A stretch of 5,303 nt of DNA from an uncultured Anaerovibrio sp. (GTDB lineage: Bacteria; Bacillota; Negativicutes; Selenomonadales; Selenomonadaceae). The position numbers and the translations under genes were made by a program. A model generated the notes under the pieces. It was given only the letters and a program-made list of their open reading frames with translations, did not search any database and was not told where the DNA came from. The first letter of the stretch is position 1. The number at the start of each line of letters is the position of its first letter. Positions 1 through 5,303 of the stretch are shown piece by piece. The DNA lies in NCBI GenBank assembly GCA_902785445.1, contig CACZYN010000133.1, positions 1 to 5,303 of the forward strand, read 5' to 3'.

Positions 1-72
1 TGAATAGTGACACAGAATATTTTATGGTAGTTCCGTTGTGTAAAAATTCCTCTTTTTTATTCGATCGGTTTG

Positions 73-81
73 TGCTATAAT
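73..81 (+). promoter_or_regulatory. Extended -10 promoter for the orf1-purD unit
   Basis: Positions 76-81 are a perfect TATAAT, preceded by TG one base upstream (73-74), which makes an extended -10 element. The -35 position at 17-base spacing (53-58) is only a T run, so recognition would rely on the extended -10. A start site about 6-8 bases downstream falls near 87-90, almost exactly on the ATG at 90. The transcript would then have essentially no leader. A more distant promoter before the window cannot be excluded. Confidence 0.65.
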
Positions 82-89
82 ATGGAGAC

Positions 90-797
90 ATGGGAAACGG
101 ACTTTGCAGCGAGAATTTTAGCCGTTTTTTTTACCGGCTACAAGATAATGTCTTTTCTTTGGATGATACCGTAAACCGCATAAATGAAGAGCTGCCGGGC
201 GTGGCGGAAGAAGTTTCGCTCGGAAGGCTTGTGACGGTGTTCAAGGCTCCTGTTTCAATTTATGAGCCGGGCGGCGTGAACGAATCATATATCGGCTATG
301 AAAATCCTGCCGGATACGAGCCGGAACCCTATGAGCGCAGCTTTGTGACCGGAGAAGGCGGTGAGGTGATTCTTTCTGCCTATCCTAAAAAAGGCTGCGT
401 GTGGAACGAAACTGATAAACGCAGCATAGATTTCCTGCTGCAGACCCTGTTCATTTTCTGCAGCCGTGCTCGCCTTATGAAGCTTATGAAGCTGGTGGAG
501 ATTACCGATGCGCTTACCGGCGCATTGAATATGGTCGGGTTCATGCAGTCCGTCGGGCGGATCTTTGCCATGCATAAAGGGCAGGAGTATATAGCCGCTT
601 TTTCCAATATCAAGAACTTTAAGTATGTAACTGTAGTGACCAATCCAGCCCGCTATGCTGAGGTGGCTGAGCAGGTTGAAAAGAATGGCTGTGTAACAGG
701 TATGCTGCGGATGGAGCTGGCCCAGGAGGCCTTCAAGCACACTTCAGAGTATGATGATTGCATTCAGAACTATCTTATGGAGCAGGTGAATAAGTAA
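90..797 (+). CDS. GAF-like sensor protein with degenerate GGDEF and EAL remnants
   Basis: This encodes 235 residues with no membrane segment or signal peptide, so it is probably cytosolic. Residues about 30-128 look like the GAF-type sensor that precedes GGDEF-EAL modules in Firmicutes (SFVTGEGGEV at 84-93, then AYPKKG). A linker helix (LMKLMKL, 129-135) leads to a GGDEF beginning: DALTGALN at 140-147 matches the DxLTGLxN signature, and FSNIKNFKYV at 171-180 matches the DIDxFK segment. The rest of GGDEF, including the signature loop, is absent. From about 184 to 228 the text resembles the middle of an EAL domain: NPARY, then KNG at 198-200, then LRMELAQEAF at 206-215 where family members have LxLEITESA. 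Neither the EAL motif nor the later DDFG motif is present. I infer an in-frame deletion derivative without cyclic-di-GMP enzyme activity; the sensor domain may still work. The ATG at 90 is the only early in-frame ATG; a GGAG lies only 2 bases before it. The stop overlaps the purD start. Confidence 0.72.
   Translation: MGNGLCSENFSRFFYRLQDNVFSLDDTVNRINEELPGVAEEVSLGRLVTVFKAPVSIYEPGGVNESYIGYENPAGYEPEPYERSFVTGEGGEVILSAYPKKGCVWNETDKRSIDFLLQTLFIFCSRARLMKLMKLVEITDALTGALNMVGFMQSVGRIFAMHKGQEYIAAFSNIKNFKYVTVVTNPARYAEVAEQVEKNGCVTGMLRMELAQEAFKHTSEYDDCIQNYLMEQVNK
474..491 (+). repeat. Two tandem copies of a 9-base unit
   Basis: The unit cttatgaag occurs twice back to back inside the first gene and encodes LMKLMK. 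A third, diverged unit (ctggtggag, LVE) follows directly. It lies in the linker helix between the sensor domain and the GGDEF-like start, so a duplication here would add three residues to a signalling helix. It is small and may be coincidental. Confidence 0.4.
779..788 (+). promoter_or_regulatory. purD ribosome binding site inside the upstream gene
   Basis: GGAG at 779-782 and AGGTG at 784-788 lie within the last codons of the preceding gene. AGGTG is 8 bases before the purD ATG, a normal spacing. The start overlaps the upstream stop as TAATG, so ribosomes finishing the first gene can restart on purD. This supports the ATG at 797 as the true purD start. Confidence 0.7.
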
Positions 798-2077
798 TGA
801 ATATTTTAGTAGTCGGCAGCGGGGCCCGGGAGCACACCTTGGTATGGAAGCTGAGCCAGAGCGCCAAGGCTGACAGGATTTATGCAATTCCTGGAAATCC
901 TGGAATGGCTTCCTTGGCGGAGTGTGTCCCAGGTATTTCCATTACTGATAATGAGTCCATGGTGAAATTTGCTCTGGAAAAGAAGGTGGAGCTGGTCGTG
1001 GTTGGCCCGGAGGTGCCCCTTACTAATGGAGCAGTGGACGCCTTCAATAAGGCTGGTATTAAGGCCTTTGGACCAGTACAGGCAGCGGCAGAAATCGAAG
1101 GCTCTAAGGCTTTTTCCAAGGGCTTGATGAAGAAATATAATATTCCTACCGCTAAATATGAGGTATTTACCGAGGCGGATAAGGCTAAGGAATACATCCG
1201 TACCGAGGGTGCACCAATTGTTATTAAGGCGGATGGACTGGCTGCTGGCAAGGGCGTTATCGTGGCCATGACCTTGGAGGAGGCTCTGGGGGCCATTGAT
1301 GAGATCATGGGCGAAGGTGCCTTTGGTAGTGCCGGAAGCCGTGTTGTGGTTGAAGAATTTATGGCTGGAGAGGAAGTTTCCGTATTGTGCTTTACCGACG
1401 GTAAGACCATTATTCCAATGGTACCATCCCAGGACCACAAGCGTGTTAACGACAATGATGAAGGCCCGAATACCGGTGGCATGGGAGCCTATGCTCCGGC
1501 TCCGGTAGGGACTCCGGAACTGTTGGCTCAGGTGCAGAAGGAAATTTTGAATCCAACCATCCGGGCTATGGAGCAGGAAGGACGGCTGTACAAAGGCTGT
1601 CTTTATGCCGGACTTATGGTAACTGATCAGGGACCACGGGTAGTGGAATTTAATGCCCGCTTCGGTGATCCGGAAACCCAGGTAGTATTGCCTTTGCTGG
1701 AAAGTGATTTGGTGGATGTGATGCTCTCCTGTATCGATGGCACGTTGGCCGAAACGGAAGTAAAATGGAGCAGCGGGGCGGCAGTATGTATCGTTATGGC
1801 TGCTGGCGGTTATCCAAAGAGTTATAACAAGGGTGACGAAATTACTGGTTTTGAAGAAGCTGAGGCTGGCGGTAATATGGTGTTCCATGCCGGCACCAGT
1901 GAAAAAGACGGCCATATTTATACTAATGGCGGTCGGGTATTAGGCGTGGTTGCCAAGGCTGATGGCATCAAGGAGGCAGTGGACTCTGCTTACGCTTCAG
2001 TGGACAAAATCCATTTCAAGGATGCCCATTTCCGCCACGATATTGCCCATTGGGCACTGGAACGCTTGAAGAAGTAA
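797..2077 (+). CDS. purD: Phosphoribosylamine-glycine ligase (GAR synthetase)
   Basis: This enzyme joins glycine to 5-phosphoribosylamine using ATP, giving glycinamide ribonucleotide, the second step of de novo purine synthesis in the cytosol. The 426 residues are full length for the family. The N-terminal domain opens with NILVVGSGAREH (2-13) and has GPEVPL at 70-75. The ATP-grasp domain shows KADGLAAGKGV (144-154), the signature region DHKRVNDNDEGPNTGGMG (213-230) and the metal-binding EFNARFGDPETQ (284-295). The C-terminal domain carries HAGTS (364-368) and GGRVLGV (378-384). The tail reads FRHDIAHWAL where many homologues have (Y/F)RxDIGxRAL, a mild variation. No residue I would call essential is missing. 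It overlaps the upstream gene by one base and is followed after 49 bases by a small gene before the terminator. No other pur gene is visible; any would lie upstream of the window. Confidence 0.97.
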   Translation: MNILVVGSGAREHTLVWKLSQSAKADRIYAIPGNPGMASLAECVPGISITDNESMVKFALEKKVELVVVGPEVPLTNGAVDAFNKAGIKAFGPVQAAAEIEGSKAFSKGLMKKYNIPTAKYEVFTEADKAKEYIRTEGAPIVIKADGLAAGKGVIVAMTLEEALGAIDEIMGEGAFGSAGSRVVVEEFMAGEEVSVLCFTDGKTIIPMVPSQDHKRVNDNDEGPNTGGMGAYAPAPVGTPELLAQVQKEILNPTIRAMEQEGRLYKGCLYAGLMVTDQGPRVVEFNARFGDPETQVVLPLLESDLVDVMLSCIDGTLAETEVKWSSGAAVCIVMAAGGYPKSYNKGDEITGFEEAEAGGNMVFHAGTSEKDGHIYTNGGRVLGVVAKADGIKEAVDSAYASVDKIHFKDAHFRHDIAHWALERLKK

Positions 2078-2114
2078 TCAATCTGCGGTATACTTGAGGT
2101 ATAGTTCATGGATC

Positions 2115-2118
2115 GGAG
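2115..2118 (+). promoter_or_regulatory. Ribosome binding site fixing the small gene's start
   Basis: GGAG lies 8 bases before the ATG at 2127. The same frame is open from a TTG at 2094, but nothing resembling a ribosome site precedes that codon at proper spacing. The ATG start is therefore preferred, and the 11 extra residues are dropped. Confidence 0.65.
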
Positions 2119-2126
2119 TGGATTGT

Positions 2127-2357
2127 ATGGAGACTAAAGATATAATCAAAGGTACTTATACTAGCGACAGCCGGGAAAAATTCCGCAGTGTGGCGGAGAT
2201 TACGGCTCGCTATAATCTGGCCTGCCAGAAGTATAAAGAGCTTCGCGTCTGCAAGCAGGAATTTCGTGAGCAGAAGGTTATGCTGTATGCTGAGCTAAAG
2301 GCTTTGGGTTGGGTGCTTGGTAAGAGCGATCAGACTATCACCAAGGACGCCAATTAA
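2127..2357 (+). CDS. Small charged protein of unknown function
   Basis: I do not recognise this protein. From the ATG at 2127 it has 76 residues, beginning METKDIIKGTY and ending in TKDAN. It is hydrophilic and rich in Lys, Glu and Arg, with no membrane segment or signal peptide. The stretch from about residue 15 to 58 (through VAEITARYNLACQKYKELR) looks continuously helical, possibly a coiled coil. It contains two cysteines, at about 33 and 42. The gene starts 49 bases after purD and ends just before a strong terminator, so it is probably the last gene of the purD transcript. A clear ribosome site and codon use like that of its neighbours argue that it is real. A role linked to purine metabolism is not supported by anything except position. 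Confidence 0.7.
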   Translation: METKDIIKGTYTSDSREKFRSVAEITARYNLACQKYKELRVCKQEFREQKVMLYAELKALGWVLGKSDQTITKDAN

Positions 2358-2377
2358 TTTTGTTGTAAAAATTTAAT

Positions 2378-2425
2378 CAGCTTCAATAGATAGAGTATGC
2401 TAGCTATTGAAGCTGTTTTTTTCTT
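2378..2425 (+). terminator. Intrinsic terminator after the purD unit
   Basis: An uninterrupted 12-base-pair stem (2378-2389 with 2404-2415) can extend past one A-G mismatch by three more pairs, leaving a 6-base loop (2394-2399). Seven T residues follow directly (2416-2422), then C and two more T. This is a textbook Rho-independent terminator and separates the purD unit from the ktr genes. Confidence 0.93.
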
Positions 2426-2477
2426 ACATTTTGCAGGTAATATGGAATAGCTATGTCAAAGACGGTTGGTGAGAAGG

Positions 2478-3851
2478 ATGCAGTTTAGTTTGGATTGGAA
2501 TAAGCAAGATGATATAAAATTACAGCAAAGGTTTCGCCTCAAGCCCACTCAAATAATCATATTAAGCTTTGTATTGATGATTGGCATAGGTACGTTGCTT
2601 TTGACTTTGCCCATAAGTACAGTGGATAATATGGGAATGCATCCCATAGACGCTCTGTTTGTGTCTACATCAGCTTCCTGTGTTACGGGACTGACGGTGG
2701 TGGATGCGGGGAATGAACTTAGCTTTTTTGGTAAATGCGTGCTGTTGTTGCTCATTCAGGTGGGTGGACTGGGAATAATGACCTTGGGAACCTTGGTGGC
2801 CCATGCCATGGGCTACCGGTTTCGCCAGCGGGAAAGTCAAATATTGCAGGAGTCTTTAAATCAATCTACCAGGGCTGGGCTATTTGCCCTTATTCAGCGT
2901 ATGATAAAGTACACTCTGGTGGTAGAAGGTTTTTTCGCTGTTCTTCTGTCTTGGCACTTCTATCCAGAATTTGGTTGGGAGGGCATCGGTTACGGGATAT
3001 TTCATTCCGTATCTGCCTTTTGTAATGCGGGATTTGATTTGTTTGGCAATTATGATAGCCTTACCAGACGGGCCGATGATTTCTTTTTGCTGGGCTGCCT
3101 GGGTACCCTCATAGTTCTGGGGGGCATTGGTTTTACGGTGATGTATGATTGCATTCACACCCGTAACTGGCGTAAGCTGTCCTTTCACACCAAGATTGTA
3201 ATTGTTAGTACCTTGGCGTTGATTGTCATTGGTGGACTGCTAATTTATGTAATAGATGCCCAAAATTCAAGGACCTTGGGGAACTTACCACTGGATGAGC
3301 AGCTGGCCCAATCCTTCTTTACCTCCATTTCCTGCCGTACGGCGGGCTTTAATACCTTTGATCTTGGACAGGCCACGCAGATTACCCAATTGGTGATGAT
3401 AATTCTGATGTTCATTGGGGCATCGCCTTTATCCACCGGTGGCGGCATAAAAAGTACGACTTTTTTCATAATATTGTTGTCCATGTGGTCAGTAATTAGG
3501 GGGAAAAAACAAATTGTGGTTTTCGGGCGCCAGATTAGCAAGGAGCTGCAGGAACAGTCCTTTGCCATTTTTACCATGGCCACTATTTGGGTGGTATCAG
3601 CGGGGATAATGCTGTCGGTAATTGATGGAAAGGTTCATGACTTGGAAAAAGTGGTTTTTGAAACCGTATCGGCCTTTGGTACGGTAGGTATGGGGATTGG
3701 CATTACCAATGAGTGGGATATGTGGGGCAAATTGCTTCTGTCCCTGACCATGCTGGTAGGCAGAGTGGGTATTCTGACATTTATGATGTCAGTGGTAGTT
3801 CAAAGAGATTCCATCGTCAAATATCCTGAGGGAAATATTATGATAGGTTGA
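2478..3851 (+). CDS. ktrB: Ktr/Trk-type potassium uptake channel subunit
   Basis: This is the membrane subunit of a potassium uptake system, usually a dimer gated by a ring of the RCK protein encoded next door. From the ATG at 2478 it has 457 residues, typical for KtrB. It has four repeated M1-P-M2 units with filter loops around SCVTGLT (67-73), FCNAGFD (181-187), CRTAGFNT (286-293) and FGTVGMG (400-406). The intramembrane gating loop reads GASPLSTGGGIK (314-325). The C-terminus YPEGNIMIG matches the conserved KtrB tail. A cytosolic N-terminal stretch of about 20 residues precedes the first membrane helix. An in-frame TTG at 2466 would add four residues but lacks a ribosome site. GGTGA at 2468-2472, the 3' part of a Shine-Dalgarno sequence, is 5 bases before the chosen ATG. 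The preceding gap of about 50 bases shows no convincing promoter and is too short for a ydaO-type c-di-AMP riboswitch. Confidence 0.95.
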   Translation: MQFSLDWNKQDDIKLQQRFRLKPTQIIILSFVLMIGIGTLLLTLPISTVDNMGMHPIDALFVSTSASCVTGLTVVDAGNELSFFGKCVLLLLIQVGGLGIMTLGTLVAHAMGYRFRQRESQILQESLNQSTRAGLFALIQRMIKYTLVVEGFFAVLLSWHFYPEFGWEGIGYGIFHSVSAFCNAGFDLFGNYDSLTRRADDFFLLGCLGTLIVLGGIGFTVMYDCIHTRNWRKLSFHTKIVIVSTLALIVIGGLLIYVIDAQNSRTLGNLPLDEQLAQSFFTSISCRTAGFNTFDLGQATQITQLVMIILMFIGASPLSTGGGIKSTTFFIILLSMWSVIRGKKQIVVFGRQISKELQEQSFAIFTMATIWVVSAGIMLSVIDGKVHDLEKVVFETVSAFGTVGMGIGITNEWDMWGKLLLSLTMLVGRVGILTFMMSVVVQRDSIVKYPEGNIMIG

Positions 3852-3861
3852 GGGCGGTTAT

Positions 3862-4533
3862 ATGAGCAGGAAAAAGCAATTTGCAATACTGGGTATGGGT
3901 CGATTTGGTATTAGTTTGGCTATATCCTTGGAAAAAATGGGCCATGAGGTTTTATGTGTGGATGTGGATGAAACGGTGGTAAGCAGTTTGGCTGAATCCG
4001 TATCTCGAATTGTAAGTTTTGATATACGGGATGCCAAAGCCTTGGAACAGGTGGGAATTGACAGCTTTGACACAGTTGTAATTGCTACCAAGAATTTGGA
4101 GGCCAGTCTTATGGCTACCATGCTCTGCAAGGAACGAAATATCCCGGAGATTATTGTAAAAGCCATTGACGAGCGCCATGCAGAGATGGCCAAGCGACTG
4201 GGGGCAACCCTGATAGTCTTTTCTGAACGGGAGATGGCTCAGCGTCTGGCTATGCATTTGGTCGCTCCCAATACCCGGGATTACATTGAAATTGATAAGG
4301 ATATCAAAATCATCAACTTCTACGCCCCTGCCGGTTTGCAGGGGAAAACCCTGCGGGAGTCTGATTTTCGGGCCAAATATAACCTGAATGTGATTGCGGT
4401 AATTCATGAAGATAAAACCTTGGTTACACCGTCACCATCCTATGTGTTTTGCGAGGGGGACAAGATCTTTGCCATAGGTTCTTATGAAGTGCTGGCCAAG
4501 TTTGAAAAGGATGTGCTGGAATCTTTGGGATGA
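3862..4533 (+). CDS. ktrA: Ktr/Trk potassium uptake regulatory subunit (RCK protein)
   Basis: This is the cytosolic regulatory subunit that forms a ring under KtrB and controls potassium flux in response to bound nucleotide. It has 223 residues, the usual KtrA length and half that of two-module TrkA. The RCK_N domain (about 5-135) is a Rossmann fold with GMGRFG at 11-16 and acidic residues Asp34 and Asp36 at the end of strand 2. Glu122, in FSEREMA, sits about where B. subtilis KtrA has a divalent-cation-binding glutamate. The RCK_C domain (about 140-223) contains KTLRESDFRAKY and FCEGDKIFAIG; in other Firmicutes this domain binds cyclic di-AMP, which I infer here only from the family. The gene starts 10 bases after ktrB. 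Its ribosome site (GAGGG, 3850-3854) overlaps the ktrB stop codon, so the two are one operon. No clear terminator follows. Confidence 0.95.
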   Translation: MSRKKQFAILGMGRFGISLAISLEKMGHEVLCVDVDETVVSSLAESVSRIVSFDIRDAKALEQVGIDSFDTVVIATKNLEASLMATMLCKERNIPEIIVKAIDERHAEMAKRLGATLIVFSEREMAQRLAMHLVAPNTRDYIEIDKDIKIINFYAPAGLQGKTLRESDFRAKYNLNVIAVIHEDKTLVTPSPSYVFCEGDKIFAIGSYEVLAKFEKDVLESLG

Positions 4534-4576
4534 CAGAAAATCCACAAACTTCCTATAAATAGCACCCCCTATTTCA

Positions 4577-4605
4577 TTGATTATTTGATAAATATTTGTT
4601 ATAAT
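4577..4605 (+). promoter_or_regulatory. Strong sigma-A type promoter for mdh
   Basis: TTGATT at 4577-4582 serves as -35 and a perfect TATAAT at 4600-4605 as -10, separated by exactly 17 bases. A TG at 4597-4598 makes it an extended -10 as well. Transcription should begin near 4611-4613, giving a leader of about 65 bases before mdh. The strength fits the codon bias of the gene it serves. Confidence 0.85.
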
Positions 4606-4622
4606 ATCATTAGTTCAAGGTT

Positions 4623-4648
4623 CGAGCTGTGTAGGAAATCACAGCTTG
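4623..4648 (+). promoter_or_regulatory. Inverted repeat in the mdh leader: operator or hairpin
   Basis: AGCTGTG (4625-4631) and CACAGCT (4640-4646) are perfect inverted repeats around an 8-base centre. In RNA the stem can extend by one G-U and one C-G pair to nine pairs. The core is TGTG-N8-CACA. It matches the redox repressor Rex consensus TTGTGAA-N4-TTCACAA at 10 of 14 positions and is also CRP-like. It lies about +12 to +37 from the predicted start, where a bound repressor would block elongation. No T run follows, so it is not a terminator. It could equally be a stabilising 5' mRNA hairpin. Confidence 0.55.
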
Positions 4649-4657
4649 TCATAAATA

Positions 4658-4665
4658 AAAGGAGG
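4658..4665 (+). promoter_or_regulatory. mdh ribosome binding site with long spacing
   Basis: AAAGGAGG is a perfect Shine-Dalgarno sequence, but the gap to the ATG at 4677 is 11 bases, longer than usual. A nearer ATG at 4667 is followed at once by TAA and cannot start mdh. The start at 4677 gives the expected N-terminus MKVTVVGAGNVG. Confidence 0.8.
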
Positions 4666-4676
4666 AATGTAAAATT

Positions 4677-5303
4677 ATGAAAGTTACAGTTGTAGGTGCA
4701 GGTAATGTAGGTGCTACCGCAGCGAATGTTATCGCTAGCGCAGGTTATTGCAGTGAGGTAGTTCTTCTCGATATTAAAGAGGGCGTTGCTGAAGGTAAGG
4801 CAATGGACATGATGCAGACCTCTCAGATTCTCAATTTTGATACTACTATCACTGGTGTAACTAATGATTACTCTGCTACTGCAGGTTCCAAGGTTGTTGT
4901 TATTACCTCCGGTATTCCTCGTAAGCCTGGTATGAGCCGTGAGGATCTCATCGGCGTTAATGCTGGTATCGTAGGCAGCGTTATTGAGCAGGCTGTTAAG
5001 TATTCTCCAGATGCAATCTTCATTGTTATTTCCAATCCTATGGATGCAATGACTTATTTGGCATTTAAGAACTCTGGCCTTCCTAAGAACAAGGTTATCG
5101 GTATGGGTGGCATGTTGGACAGCTCCCGTTTCCGTTATTTCCTTTCCCTTGCTCTGAAGGAAAAGGGCTATCCTGCTACTCCTACTGATATTGATGGTAT
5201 GGTTATCGGTGGTCATAGTGACAAGACTATGGTTCCACTTGGATCTATCGCTACATACAAAGGTATCCCTGTTACTCAGTTCTTGTCTGATGCTGAGCTG
5301 GAG
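4677..5303 (+). CDS. mdh: Malate dehydrogenase (NAD), 3' end beyond the window
   Basis: This enzyme interconverts malate and oxaloacetate with NAD(H) in the cytosol. The frame is open to the window edge, giving the first 209 of an expected 310 or so residues. The Rossmann motif GAGNVG is at 7-12, and Asp32 at the end of strand 2 indicates NAD rather than NADP. Substrate-binding arginines are Arg82 and Arg88 (in IPRKPGMSR) and Arg151; Asn120 is in the SNP motif. The catalytic pair is Asp148 and His180. The sequence resembles the LDH-like MDH group found in Bacteroidetes and some Firmicutes. Around the catalytic histidine it reads GGHSDKTM, where homologues usually have GGHGDT(T)M. The segment EKGYPATPTD (162-171) looks a few residues longer than in the Bacteroides enzyme as I remember it. 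All four arginines use CGT, and GTT, GGT and GCT dominate, unlike ktrA and ktrB, which suggests high expression. It has its own promoter and leader. Confidence 0.94.
   Translation, partial: MKVTVVGAGNVGATAANVIASAGYCSEVVLLDIKEGVAEGKAMDMMQTSQILNFDTTITGVTNDYSATAGSKVVVITSGIPRKPGMSREDLIGVNAGIVGSVIEQAVKYSPDAIFIVISNPMDAMTYLAFKNSGLPKNKVIGMGGMLDSSRFRYFLSLALKEKGYPATPTDIDGMVIGGHSDKTMVPLGSIATYKGIPVTQFLSDAELE

Noticed and set aside
806..1915. Long open frame (369 codons) on the minus strand opposite purD, and a shorter one at 880-1482
   Set aside because: The predicted proteins look like no family, have no ribosome site, and lie wholly opposite a clear purD. Codon bias in purD explains the lack of stops.
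2089..2103. Small TATAC/GTATA hairpin after purD
   Set aside because: Only five AT-rich pairs with no T run; unlikely to act as a terminator or regulator.
2094..2126. TTG start extending the small gene by 11 residues
   Set aside because: No ribosome site is present at proper distance, whereas the ATG at 2127 has a well-placed GGAG.
2426..2477. Cyclic di-AMP (ydaO) riboswitch before ktrB, as seen for ktrAB in Bacillus
   Set aside because: The gap is about 50 bases and lacks the size and structure needed.
4557..4574. Six-base inverted repeat AAATAG/CTATTT after ktrA, as a possible terminator
   Set aside because: The stem is short and AT-rich and no T run follows; it abuts the mdh -35 region. 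Too weak to call.
4577..4596. FNR-like half sites (TTGAT) near the mdh promoter
   Set aside because: The TTGAT elements are direct, not inverted, and the first is better explained as the -35 box.
4667..4672. ATG-TAA start-stop between the mdh ribosome site and the mdh start
   Set aside because: It lies only 1 base from the GGAGG, too close for initiation, and is probably chance.
4599..5216. 205-codon minus-strand open frame opposite mdh
   Set aside because: It is a shadow of mdh: the composition is odd (Asn, Thr, Cys and His rich) and mdh motifs are unambiguous on the plus strand.

Overview
The window carries six genes, all on the + strand, from what looks like an anaerobic low-to-mid-GC Firmicute. 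TATAAT-type promoters, strong GGAGG ribosome sites, a classic U-tract terminator and a KtrAB potassium uptake pair support this. A Negativicutes (Selenomonas/Anaerovibrio-like) source is my best guess. It rests on the mix of gene types and remembered family resemblance, not on a search.

Region 1 (about 53-2425) is one transcription unit. A promoter with a near-perfect extended -10 lies almost on top of the first start codon. The first gene (90-797) encodes a GAF-like sensor domain followed by what reads as scraps of GGDEF and EAL (cyclic-di-GMP) domains joined in frame; it cannot be a working cyclase or phosphodiesterase. Its stop codon overlaps the start of purD (TAATG), so the two are probably translationally coupled. 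purD (797-2077) is complete and encodes GAR synthetase of purine biosynthesis. A 76-residue charged protein of unknown function (2127-2357) follows. A strong intrinsic terminator (2378-2425) closes the unit.

Region 2 (2478-4533) is a two-gene potassium uptake operon: ktrB (membrane channel subunit with four selectivity-filter loops) and ktrA (cytosolic RCK regulatory subunit), 10 bases apart. I see no convincing promoter in the short gap before ktrB.

Region 3 (4577 to the window end) starts with a strong promoter. Its 5' leader contains an inverted repeat with a TGTG-N8-CACA core, which could be a Rex-type redox operator or an mRNA hairpin. It drives mdh, an NAD-dependent malate dehydrogenase cut off by the window edge at residue 209. 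Codon use in mdh (all four arginines CGT, many GTT/GGT/GCT) suggests high expression. In an anaerobe making succinate or propionate, this enzyme would run on the reductive branch from oxaloacetate to malate.

Most of the window is ordinary housekeeping sequence. The parts most worth a second look are the chimeric signalling-protein remnant coupled to purD and the dyad in the mdh leader. I see no tRNA, rRNA, CRISPR array, insertion sequence or phage feature.
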